DNA from: RYN-433 sp036558265
GTDB taxonomy: Bacteria > Planctomycetota > Phycisphaerae > Tepidisphaerales > Tepidisphaeraceae
Direction of reading: 5' to 3'
Assembly (NCBI GenBank): GCA_036558265.1
Contig: DATBFY010000225.1
Location: 1-23,004 of the forward strand
DNA length: 23,004 nucleotides
The position numbers and the translations under genes are program-made. Below, in pieces: positions 13,835 to 21,008 of the stretch. Position 1 is the first letter of the stretch, and the number at the start of each line of letters is the position of its first letter. The notes under the pieces were generated by a model. The model worked only from the letters and a program-made list of their open reading frames with translations, did not search any database and was not told the origin of the DNA.

Positions 13835-15757
13835 GTGTCCATCGTCCCCCTCCAACTCGCCCGCGTCTCCAACCTGCTCAGGAGCAACCTCGCCACCTCC
13901 GCCATCTCGCGCACCCAGGCGCAACTGCTGGACGTCCAGAACCAGCTCACTACCGGACAGCGCCTCAATTCGCCCAGCGACGACCCCGGCGCCTCCGCCA
14001 TCGTCCAGCAACTCCAGAAACTCATGGAGCAGCGCCAGGCCTACTCCGACAACATCAAGCACGCCCAGTCCCAGCTCGGCGAGGTCGATTCCTCGCTGTC
14101 CGACCTGACCGACCTCCTCCAGCAGGCGCAGCAGATCGCCTCCGCCAACGTCGGCTCCGACGTCACCGCCCAGGAGCGCCAGGGCGCCGCCGCCGTCGTC
14201 AAGTCGCTCCAGAGCCAGGTCCTCAGCGTCGCCAACAAGCAGTTCGAGGGCGTCTTCCTCTTCGCCGGTGACCGCTCGACAGACGCCCCGTTCGTGGACG
14301 CCGTCGGCGGCGTCAAGTTCGTCGGCGACTCCAACGTCCTCGACAACGTCTACGACGAGAACACCCAGCTCCCCTTCATGGTGGACGGCGCCGAAGTCTT
14401 CGGCGCCCTCTCCACCCGCGTCCAGGGCACCGTTGATCTCTCGCCCCGCCTCACCCCCACCACCCGCATCGCCGACCTCAAGGGCGCCACCAACGACGGC
14501 GTCCGCCTCGGCTCCGTCCAGGTCAGCAACGGCACGATCACCAGGATCGTTGACCTCTCCAACGCCGATACGATCGCGGACGTCCAGAACGCCATCAACC
14601 AGGCCGGTGTCGGCGGCATCACCGCCGCCATCGCCCCCGACAACAACTCCCTCATCCTCAACGCTACCGGCTCCGACAACATCACCGTCACCGAAGTAGG
14701 TGGCGGCACCACCGCCGCCGACCTGGGCATCCTCCAGAAGACCCCCGCCGGCGCAGGCGTCGCCCTCGACGGCCAGAACGTCGGCGCGCAGGTCACCCTC
14801 CTCACCAAGCTCGCCGACTTGAAGCTCGGCGCAGGCATCGATCAGACCGGTCTCATCCTCACCAACGGCCAGACCACCGCCACCGTCGACCTCTCCTCCG
14901 CCGTCACCGTCGAAGACCTGGTCAACGCCGTCAACAGTTCCAAGACCGGCGTCCTCGCGAAGATCAATGACGCCGGCACCGGCATCGACCTGGTCAACCC
15001 CACCCAGGGCGTCGCCATGACCGTCGCCGAGAACGGCGGCACCACCGCCGCCGACATCGGCATCCGAAGCCTCGCCCCCACCACCAAGCTCGCAGAGCTC
15101 AACGGCGGCAAGGGCGTCAGCACCGTCAACGGGCCGGAATTGCAGATCACGCGCAAAGACGGCACGCAGTTCCAGGTCGATATCAGCTCCGCCGTCACCG
15201 TCCAGGACGTCATCAACGCGATCAATACCGCCGACGGTGGCGCCGGCGTCACCGCTTCCTTCACCACCACCGGCAACGGCATCGTCCTCACCGATTCCAC
15301 CGGCGGCGCGGGGCAACTCTCCGCCATCTCGATCAACTTCTCCACCGCCGCAACGGACCTGGGCCTGGATCAACCCGCCTCCGGCAGCACGATCACCGGC
15401 GCGGACACCAACGGCATCGAGGTCTCCGGCGTCTTCGGCAACCTCCAGAAGCTGCGCAACGCCCTCGACGCCAGCGACCAGGCCGGCATCACCGCCGCCG
15501 CCGAGGGGCTCAAGGACGACTACGACCGGATCGTCCGCGTCCGCGGCGAAACCGGCGCTCGCGTCCAGGAGCTCGATGCCCGCGACAACCGCCTCCAGGA
15601 CGAGAACCTCGCCACCACCAAGCTCCTCTCCGACCTCAAGGATACCGACTTCACCGAGGCGATCAGCCGCTTCCAGACGCTTCAGACCGCACTGCAGGCC
15701 AGCCTCCAGACCACCGCCAAGGTCATGGGTCTGTCACTGATGGATTTTCTGAGTTGA
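13835..15757 (+). CDS. flgL: Flagellar hook-associated protein FlgL (HAP3), enlarged
   Basis: This 640-residue protein has flagellin-like ends: N-terminal LLRSNLATSAISRTQAQLLD and LTTGQRLNSPSDDPGASAI, C-terminal DENLATTKLLSDLKDTDFTE and a final helix (AISRFQTLQTALQAS, then MGLSLMDFLS). FlgL is the second junction protein, on which the filament grows. It is about twice the length of the enterobacterial protein because the exposed region holds three repeats that look like flagellin hook IN motifs (about residues 210-300, 324-400 and 417-510), each beginning TR/TKLA(D/E)L and including V(D/E)DL or VQDV type helices. Translation apparently starts at GTG 13835; a stop lies in frame just upstream and no ribosome binding site is seen. 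Confidence 0.94.
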   Translation: MSIVPLQLARVSNLLRSNLATSAISRTQAQLLDVQNQLTTGQRLNSPSDDPGASAIVQQLQKLMEQRQAYSDNIKHAQSQLGEVDSSLSDLTDLLQQAQQIASANVGSDVTAQERQGAAAVVKSLQSQVLSVANKQFEGVFLFAGDRSTDAPFVDAVGGVKFVGDSNVLDNVYDENTQLPFMVDGAEVFGALSTRVQGTVDLSPRLTPTTRIADLKGATNDGVRLGSVQVSNGTITRIVDLSNADTIADVQNAINQAGVGGITAAIAPDNNSLILNATGSDNITVTEVGGGTTAADLGILQKTPAGAGVALDGQNVGAQVTLLTKLADLKLGAGIDQTGLILTNGQTTATVDLSSAVTVEDLVNAVNSSKTGVLAKINDAGTGIDLVNPTQGVAMTVAENGGTTAADIGIRSLAPTTKLAELNGGKGVSTVNGPELQITRKDGTQFQVDISSAVTVQDVINAINTADGGAGVTASFTTTGNGIVLTDSTGGAGQLSAISINFSTAATDLGLDQPASGSTITGADTNGIEVSGVFGNLQKLRNALDASDQAGITAAAEGLKDDYDRIVRVRGETGARVQELDARDNRLQDENLATTKLLSDLKDTDFTEAISRFQTLQTALQASLQTTAKVMGLSLMDFLS

Positions 15758-15763
15758 ACGAAT

Positions 15764-16006
15764 ATGGCACGGGACTTGCTCATCTATAACGGAATGTCGA
15801 TTGCGATGATTGAAAACGCGATCAACACCCCCGTCGCGCAGCAAAAGCTGCCAGGAAGCGCAGAAGCAGCGCGACGCAAAGATCCGCGGGACGCGGAGTC
15901 GTCCCGGGATCGCCCCGAAAGCCCGTTCCCGACCAGGGATGGGCGCCAAGGTCGCATATCGGCGCAGGACGCGCAAACGACCCGTACCGGGCGGAGCCCG
16001 TCATAG
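15764..16006 (+). CDS. Doubtful small ORF after flgL
   Basis: An 80-codon frame starts six bases after the flgL stop. The first 30 residues (MARDLLIYNGMSIAMIENAI and on) look protein-like, but the rest is Arg/Asp/Ser-rich, third positions are less biased than in neighbouring genes and there is no ribosome binding site. The whole gap 15758-16197 otherwise holds only GC-rich inverted repeats such as CGGGAC/GTCCCG near 15889 and no other gene I can support. I list this frame because of its position at the end of the flgK-flgL unit. Confidence 0.25.
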   Translation: MARDLLIYNGMSIAMIENAINTPVAQQKLPGSAEAARRKDPRDAESSRDRPESPFPTRDGRQGRISAQDAQTTRTGRSPS

Positions 16007-16197
16007 ATAGTTGTCGTAACGACCGCGCTCGATCGCTTCGCGCCCGGTCATCTTGGAAGGATTGCGGCGCGTCACAAGCCGCGCGCGAAGGCCGGAGCCT
16101 TCGCCTGACGCCGCAAGGGTTTTCCATCGTCGTCGTCGCCGCCGCGCATCTTCGGAAAGTGCGGCAACGTGCGGTGGAGAAGAAATGGAGTTCGCGC

Positions 16198-16677
16198 ATG
16201 GAGATCGTTACCACCCGCTTCGGCACCCTCACCGTCGATGACGAACGCGTCATCACGTTCCCCAGGGGGCTCCTCGGGTTTCCCGACCACACCCGCTTCG
16301 CCCTCATCCAGACCGGCGAGGAGAACTACTTCTTCTGGCTCCAGTGTGTGGACGAGCCCAACCTCGCCTTCGTCGTCACCGACCCGAGCATCTTCTTCAA
16401 GGACTACGAGGTGCCGATCAAGGACGAGACCCAGGCCGAGATCCAGCTCGCCGACCTCGCCCACGCCCAGGTCTTCGTCATCTGCAACAAGGTCGAGGAG
16501 TGGCTGACCGGCAACCTGCTTGGTCCCATCGTCGTCAACGCCCAAAACCGCATGGCCCAACAGGTTGTGCTGACCGACAAGAAGTGGACCACCCGCCAGC
16601 CCCTGATGCGCCTCCAGGCCCAGGTCCCCCTGGCGACCAAGCCCGCCACGGTGACCCCCACCGCGGAAGCGGCCTAG
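16198..16677 (+). CDS. fliW: Flagellar assembly factor FliW
   Basis: This 159-residue protein matches FliW: MEIVTTRFGTLTVDDERVIT, FPRGLLGFPDHTRFALIQ, then FFWLQCVDEPNLAFVVTDP, EIQLADLAHAQVFVICN and LTGNLLGPIVVNAQNRMAQQ. In Bacillus subtilis FliW binds CsrA and relieves its repression of flagellin translation, and it also binds flagellin; the gene order here (fliW, csrA, two flagellins) suits the same partner switch. GGAG at 16187-16190 lies seven bases before the ATG at 16198, and the family N-terminus begins there, so an in-frame start at 16159 was not used. The C-terminal 15 residues are a low-complexity tail. It is separated from csrA by 245 bp holding a separate csrA promoter. Confidence 0.96.
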   Translation: MEIVTTRFGTLTVDDERVITFPRGLLGFPDHTRFALIQTGEENYFFWLQCVDEPNLAFVVTDPSIFFKDYEVPIKDETQAEIQLADLAHAQVFVICNKVEEWLTGNLLGPIVVNAQNRMAQQVVLTDKKWTTRQPLMRLQAQVPLATKPATVTPTAEAA

Positions 16678-16811
16678 AACCGGCGTGCCCACTTCAGTGT
16701 GGAGCACGTCAATGACCCGGGATAACCGTTACATCCCCTACACAACGCCCCGTTTCCAGTCGGTCCGCTTCATAACACAAGATCTTGCGCAGCACGGCTT
16801 GCGCGACGGGC

Positions 16812-16817
16812 TATAAT
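16812..16817 (+). promoter_or_regulatory. Candidate csrA promoter (-10 TATAAT)
   Basis: A perfect TATAAT stands at 16812-16817 in GC-rich surroundings. A TTGCGC at 16785-16790 is a possible -35 but with a long 21-base gap, so the -35 assignment is weak. A transcript from here would begin near 16824 and give csrA a leader of about 100 bases that includes both hairpins described below. Confidence 0.5.
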
Positions 16818-16845
16818 GAGCCAGACAAAGCTCAGCCCGCAGCGC

Positions 16846-16867
16846 CGCGCGGCACGGAAGCCGCGTG
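16846..16867 (+). promoter_or_regulatory. Putative CsrA-binding hairpin A in the csrA leader
   Basis: An 8-bp stem (16846-16853 with 16860-16867, one G-U pair) closes the hexaloop ACGGAA. ANGGAN in a hairpin hexaloop is the classical CsrA/RsmA recognition element. It lies in the leader of csrA itself, 56 bases before the start codon, which predicts autoregulation. Binding is inferred. Confidence 0.5.
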
Positions 16868-16876
16868 ATGCCCGAC

Positions 16877-16899
16877 GGGTCTGAATGGATTTCAGGCCC
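16877..16899 (+). promoter_or_regulatory. Putative CsrA-binding hairpin B in the csrA leader
   Basis: A 9-bp stem GGGTCTGAA (16877-16885) with TTCAGGCCC (16891-16899), one G-U pair, closes the loop TGGAT. Counting the closing A, the apex reads ATGGAT, again ANGGAN. It follows hairpin A by nine bases and precedes the ribosome binding site AAGGAG (16911-16916), itself an ANGGAN sequence. Confidence 0.5.
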
Positions 16900-16922
16900 C
16901 TTTGCCCAGGAAGGAGCCAACA

Positions 16923-17198
16923 ATGTTGGTGCTGTCCCGTCAGAAGGACGAGACGATTATCATCGGCGACGACATCGAGATCACCGTCGTCGACATCCGC
17001 GGGGACAAGGTGAGACTCGGTGTCTCCGCCCCCAAGGAGATCAGCGTCCACCGTAAGGAAGTCTACGACGCCATCCGTCGCGAGAACCGCGAGGCCGCTC
17101 AGGTCAAACCTGAGGACCTCTCCGGGCTCGGGAAGATCAAACCAAGCCCCAACCCGCAACAACAAAACCCCGGCCCGCGAGGTCCGGAAAAGAAGTAA
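16923..17198 (+). CDS. csrA: Carbon storage regulator CsrA, FliW-responsive type
   Basis: This 91-residue RNA-binding protein has the CsrA fold sequence: MLVLSRQKDETIIIGDDIEI, VVDIRGDKVRLGVSAPKEIS and VHRKEVYDAI, with Arg44 of the RNA-binding surface present. After the fold, RRENREAAQVKPEDLSGL aligns by eye with the C-terminal extension of Bacillus subtilis CsrA (EENNRAAALSSDVISAL), the part that interacts with FliW; a Pro/Gln-rich tail follows. AAGGAG (16911-16916) lies six bases before the ATG, so 16923 is used in place of the in-frame ATG at 16902. It probably represses flagellin translation by blocking ribosome binding. Two hairpins in its own leader suggest autoregulation. Confidence 0.97.
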   Translation: MLVLSRQKDETIIIGDDIEITVVDIRGDKVRLGVSAPKEISVHRKEVYDAIRRENREAAQVKPEDLSGLGKIKPSPNPQQQNPGPRGPEKK

Positions 17199-17289
17199 CT
17201 GCTCCGCCCGCGCGATCGGAACGCGCCGGTGGGTTCACGCCCCCGACGCGCGCAACCGGCCGACCCGCCGTTCGCACCCGATCCCAATG

Positions 17290-17317
17290 TAAATTCTAAC
17301 TCATAAAATACCGTTAA
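17290..17317 (+). promoter_or_regulatory. Candidate sigma-28-type promoter of flagellin gene 1
   Basis: TAAATTCT at 17290 followed by ACCGTTAA at 17310-17317 resembles the sigma-28 pattern TAAAGTTT and GCCGATAA (six of eight matches in each half), with 16 bases after TAAA where 15 is usual. The stretch is AT-rich in contrast to its surroundings. A transcript from here would have a leader of about 120 bases. Confidence 0.45.
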
Positions 17318-17344
17318 CCGTCCGCTTTTACGTCGCCGCCCGAT

Positions 17345-17364
17345 GGGCTCCAGGGACGGGGCCC
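17345..17364 (+). promoter_or_regulatory. Putative CsrA-binding hairpin in flagellin leader 1
   Basis: GGGCTCC (17345-17351) pairs with GGGGCCC (17358-17364), seven pairs including one G-U, closing the hexaloop AGGGAC, an exact ANGGAN. A second ANGGAN (ATGGAG, 17435-17440) overlaps the ribosome binding site 83 bases downstream, and CCATG/CATGG (17423-17438) could form a small stem there. Two sites per leader, one at the ribosome binding site, is the arrangement in the Bacillus hag leader. Confidence 0.5.
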
Positions 17365-17447
17365 GCACGAAGAGCAACAAAACCCACGCCCGCGCACGCC
17401 TTCATCGGTGAGCGCCGGCTTGCCATGAACAATCATGGAGGATTGGT

Positions 17448-18890
17448 ATGGCCCGTATTAACACCAACGTCGCCGCACTCACCGCACAGCGCGGCCTGGC
17501 CAAAAGCCAGAAGACCCTCAACGACACCCTCCAGCGCCTCTCGACCGGCCTGCGCATCAACCGCGGCGCCGACGACCCCGCCGGACTCATCGCCAGCGAG
17601 AGCCTGCGCTCCGAGCTCTCGGGCATCAACCAGGCCGTCGACAACTCCAGTCGCGCCTCCAACGTCATCGCCACCGCCGAGGGATCCCTCCAGGAGGTCG
17701 CCTCCCTCCTGCTCAACATCAAGGGCCTCATCGTCCAGGCCGCCAACACCGGCGCACTCTCCCCCGACGAGATCAAGGCCAACCAGCTCCAGGTCGACTC
17801 CGCCGTCCAGTCCATCACCCGCATCTCCAACACCACTACCTTCGCCGGCTTGCACCTGATCAACGGCAGCCTCGACTACATCACCTCCGGCGTCGACTCC
17901 ACCGCCATCCAGGCGATGCACGTCCAGCAGGCCAACTTCGGCACCAACGCCAACATCCCCGTCCAGGTCAACGTCGTCACCAGCGCACGCACCGCCGAGC
18001 TCGAGTTCCGCGCCTCCGCCATCACCAGCACCGTCACCCTCGAGATCGCCGGCAACACCGGCGTCGAAACCCTCACCTTCGTCTCCGGCACCCCCGCCTC
18101 CGCCGTCGCCTACGCCGTCAACCGCATCACCGACGCCACCGGCGTCTCCGCCGCCCTCCTCAACCCCGCCAATGGCGCCTCCGGCGTCGTCTTCCAGTCC
18201 AACGCCTACGGCTCGCGGCAGTTCGTCTCCATCCAGGCCCAGCACGGCGGCAGCACCGGCTCCTTCGTCACCACCGACGTCAATGGCAACGCCAAGCAAC
18301 GCGCCAACGGCGTCGATGCCGTCGCCACCATCAACGGCGCACTCACCGTCGGCGACGGACTCAACCTCAAGCTCAACACCTCGACCCTCGACGTCGAGAT
18401 GACCCTCGACGGCCAGTTCGGCGCAGGGCAGACCTCCTTCGCCATCACCGGCGGCGGCTCCCTCTTCCAACTGGGCGCTCAGGTCACCTCCAACCAGCAG
18501 GTCAACATCGGCATCCAGTCCGTCGCCGCCTCAAACCTGGGCGACAACGACGTCGGCTTCCTCTCCGACGTCGTCACCGGCGGCGCCGCGTCGCTGGTCA
18601 GCGGCAACACCCGCCAGGCAAGCCAGATCATCGAGCGCGCGATCAACCAGGTCGCCATCCTCCGCGGCCGCCTGGGCGCCTTCGAGAAGAACACCCTCCA
18701 GACCAACATCAACTCCCTCAACGTCGCCATGGAGAACGTCACCTCCTCCGAGTCCACCATCCGCGACGCCGACTTCGCCGAGGAAACCAGCGCCCTCACC
18801 CGCGCCCAGATCCTCACCCAGGCCGGCACCAGCGTCCTCTCCACTGCCAATTCCACCCCCCAGAGCGTCCTCTCGCTCCTGCAACGTTGA
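17448..18890 (+). CDS. fliC: Flagellin 1
   Basis: This 480-residue protein has the conserved flagellin ends: MARINTNVAALTAQRGLAKS, then LQRLSTGLRINRGADDPAG and LIASESL at the N-terminus, and RDADFAEETSALTRAQILTQ with SVLSLLQR at the C-terminus. The variable middle (about residues 165-370) is exposed on the filament. A strong ribosome binding site GGAGGA (17437-17442) lies five bases before the ATG. The leader contains a sigma-28-like promoter and a putative CsrA hairpin, and a strong hairpin follows the gene. Codons favour C-ending forms such as TCC, CTC and ACC. A second flagellin lies 688 bp downstream; the two are paralogues over their full length. Confidence 0.97.
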   Translation: MARINTNVAALTAQRGLAKSQKTLNDTLQRLSTGLRINRGADDPAGLIASESLRSELSGINQAVDNSSRASNVIATAEGSLQEVASLLLNIKGLIVQAANTGALSPDEIKANQLQVDSAVQSITRISNTTTFAGLHLINGSLDYITSGVDSTAIQAMHVQQANFGTNANIPVQVNVVTSARTAELEFRASAITSTVTLEIAGNTGVETLTFVSGTPASAVAYAVNRITDATGVSAALLNPANGASGVVFQSNAYGSRQFVSIQAQHGGSTGSFVTTDVNGNAKQRANGVDAVATINGALTVGDGLNLKLNTSTLDVEMTLDGQFGAGQTSFAITGGGSLFQLGAQVTSNQQVNIGIQSVAASNLGDNDVGFLSDVVTGGAASLVSGNTRQASQIIERAINQVAILRGRLGAFEKNTLQTNINSLNVAMENVTSSESTIRDADFAEETSALTRAQILTQAGTSVLSTANSTPQSVLSLLQR

Positions 18891-18943
18891 CCGCGCGGGA
18901 GGGCGAGGCTCCGTTCGAGCCGCTTTCCCGAAGGTAATCCACC

Positions 18944-18977
18944 GGGCGCCCGGCAATCCGGGCGCCCTTCTTCGTTT
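18944..18977 (+). terminator. Terminator-like hairpin after flagellin 1
   Basis: GGGCGCCCGG (18944-18953) and CCGGGCGCCC (18958-18967) form a perfect 10-bp stem with a CAAT loop, followed by TTCTTCGTTT. It lies 54 bases after the stop codon. The T-run is interrupted, but the stem is strong. Confidence 0.75.
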
Positions 18978-19578
18978 GTATGACTTGGTGATCTCCGCCC
19001 CATAAACCGCAAAATCCCGCTCGGCGTGGCGGCCCCCATCCATCCACAAGCATTTCTAAATTCGAGTCCCACGCGCAAAAACCGCGCGGTGTCTCATAAA
19101 AGGCCGGATCGGCAGGAACTGCACGTTCAACCGCATTCCCGGGACGTCCGGCACAACTTCCCACCAAAAATCCGGCAATTCCTGCGCGACCGCGCATCTC
19201 AAGTACCCCCCGAACCCACGACGATACCCACACGGACTACCGCAGACGAACGCGCCCGCCGTGCATCAACGCGCCCGGCGACGCGCGCGGATCGCGGCAG
19301 GACGGACTTGTGAGAAAGGAGGCCGTGCATGTGAAACGATGGGGTGCCCCCCGGCGGGACACCCACCGGGCTGCCGCGGGAGTCTTTCGTCCCTGATCCC
19401 GCGGCGAGAGGTGCGCGATCGGAGCGCATCCCTCAAAACAAGCCTTTCAAGGGATTGAAGGGCGCAGCGCGGACCGCAGATCCGCTTAAGCGCAAAGTTC
19501 CGGGCAGACGCGCCAAACCCGCGGCACACCACCGCACCGCGCGCGACCGCCCGCCAACGTCACGGAGAGACAGCTACC
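18978..19578 (+). other. Long untranslated region before flagellin 2
   Basis: About 600 bases without a supportable gene; short frames here have no protein-like sequence. A 9-bp stem GCCGCGGGA (19373-19381) with TCCCGCGGC (19397-19405) and a nearby GC-rich inverted repeat around 19342-19364 suggest a structured leader. The putative CsrA hairpin at 19442-19463 follows. I found no good sigma-28 site; GACGATAC at 19220-19227 has no TAAA at the right distance. A short unannotated gene or RNA here cannot be excluded. Confidence 0.4.
19442..19463 (+). promoter_or_regulatory. Putative CsrA-binding hairpin in flagellin leader 2
   Basis: GCCTTTCA (19442-19449) pairs with TGAAGGGC (19456-19463), eight pairs including one G-U, closing the hexaloop AGGGAT. 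This equals the ARGGAU core of the known CsrA consensus. A second ANGGAN (ACGGAG, 19562-19567) overlaps the ribosome binding region of the gene 112 bases downstream. Confidence 0.5.
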
Positions 19579-20982
19579 ATGAGCAGAATTAACACCAACG
19601 TCAGCTCACTCATTGCTCAGCGGGTCTACCGCAACAACAATGACTCGCTGAACCAGAGCCTCGAACGGCTCAGCACCGGTTACAAGATCAACAGCGGTAA
19701 GGACAACCCCGCGGGCCTGATCGCCAGCGAGAACCTCAAGGCCGAGCAGACCGGCCTGACCACCGCCATCGACAACGCCCAGCGCGCGGACAACATCATC
19801 GGCACCGCCGAGGGTGGCTTGAACGAGGTCAGCTCGCTCCTCAACCAGCTCCAGGGCCTGGTCAGCTCGACCGCCAACAGCGGCGGCCTCTCGATCGAGG
19901 AAAAGCAGGCCAACCAGCTCCAGGTCGACTCGATCCTGGGCACGATCAACCGCATCGCCGCCTCGACCAGCTTCCAGGGCAAGAAGCTGCTCAACGGCTC
20001 GCTCGACTACACGACCTCGAGCGTGACCTCGACCGCGATCGACAACCTGCACGTGAACGCCGCCCGGCTTGCCGACGGCGCGACCGGCAGCGTCGTCGTC
20101 CAGGTCGTCGCCTCCGCCACGACCGCCAAGGTCGGCTACACGAGCGGCACGATCACCGGCGCCACCGCGACCATCGAGGTCGCCGGTAACGCCGGCGCCG
20201 AGCAGCTCTCGTTCGCCTCGGGCACCAACACCAGCGCGGTCGTCGCCGCCGTCAACGCGGTCAAGGCCGCGACCGGCGTCAGCGCCACCCTCTCGGGCTC
20301 CGACATCCGCTTCGAGAGCACCGAGTTCGGCTCCGGGCAGTTCGTCTCGGTCAGCGCGATCGCCGGCACGTTCACGCTGGCGACCAACAAGGCGACCGGT
20401 ACGGACGCGAACGTCACCGTCAACGGCGCCCAGGCGCAGACCGACGGCATCCACGTGTCCTTCCGCAACTCCAACCTCGACGTCGACTTCGACCTCGACT
20501 CGACCTTCAACGCACCGGGCAGCACCACGTTCGGCATCACCGGCGGTGGCGCGACCTTCGCGCTGGGCTCCAAGGTCACCGAGACCGACAAGGCGTCGAT
20601 CGGCGTGTTCTCGGTCTCCACCGGCTCCCTGGGCGACCTGACCAACGGGTTCCTCAGCTCGCTGGGCTCGGGCGGCGCCAACTCGCTGACCGGCACCAAC
20701 CTGGGCACCGCCCAGAAGGTGATCGACAAGGCGATCAAGCAGGTCAGCCAGCTCCGCGGCCGATTGGGCGCCTTCCAGAAGTTCACGATCGGCAGCACGA
20801 TCAACTCGCTGGGCGTCGCCTACGAGAACGCGTCCGCCGCCGAGAGCGCCATCGCCGACACCGACTTCGCGCAGGAGACCTCCAACCTCACCCGCGCGCA
20901 GATCCTGTCGCAGGCGTCCTCGACCGTGCTGGCGCAGGCCAACTCGGCCCCTCAGAGCGCGTTGTCCCTCCTGCGCGGATAA
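19579..20982 (+). CDS. Flagellin 2
   Basis: This 467-residue flagellin starts MSRINTNVSSLIAQRVYRNN, has LERLSTGYKINSGKDNPAG and LIASENL, and ends ADTDFAQETSNLTRAQILSQ with QSALSLLRG. It is a full-length paralogue of the gene at 17448, with a similar middle domain (about residues 165-350). Compared with that gene it uses more TCG, ACG, GCG and CTG codons, so the two genes differ more in DNA than in protein. The ribosome binding sequence GGAGAG lies about 10 bases before the ATG. A leader hairpin with AGGGAT in its loop suggests the same CsrA control. A T-tailed terminator follows at 21148. It may form a different filament section or be expressed under different conditions. Confidence 0.96.
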   Translation: MSRINTNVSSLIAQRVYRNNNDSLNQSLERLSTGYKINSGKDNPAGLIASENLKAEQTGLTTAIDNAQRADNIIGTAEGGLNEVSSLLNQLQGLVSSTANSGGLSIEEKQANQLQVDSILGTINRIAASTSFQGKKLLNGSLDYTTSSVTSTAIDNLHVNAARLADGATGSVVVQVVASATTAKVGYTSGTITGATATIEVAGNAGAEQLSFASGTNTSAVVAAVNAVKAATGVSATLSGSDIRFESTEFGSGQFVSVSAIAGTFTLATNKATGTDANVTVNGAQAQTDGIHVSFRNSNLDVDFDLDSTFNAPGSTTFGITGGGATFALGSKVTETDKASIGVFSVSTGSLGDLTNGFLSSLGSGGANSLTGTNLGTAQKVIDKAIKQVSQLRGRLGAFQKFTIGSTINSLGVAYENASAAESAIADTDFAQETSNLTRAQILSQASSTVLAQANSAPQSALSLLRG

Positions 20983-21008
20983 CGCGACCCGGGCCAAGGA
21001 TGAGGATC

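Noticed and set aside
16001..16075. Minus-strand peptide MTGREAIERGRYDNYL ending at 16001
   Set aside because: It looks protein-like at its end, but upstream the frame is Arg-rich low complexity and there is no convincing start or ribosome binding site.
17210..17226. Hairpin GCGCG/CGCGC with GGA in its loop after csrA
   Set aside because: The loop is ATCGGAA, which does not fit ANGGAN in a hexaloop, the stem is short, and it lies upstream of the presumed flagellin promoter.
19026..19313. 95-codon plus-strand frame before flagellin 2
   Set aside because: No ribosome binding site, composition rich in Arg, Thr and Pro without protein-like pattern, and it covers structured DNA.
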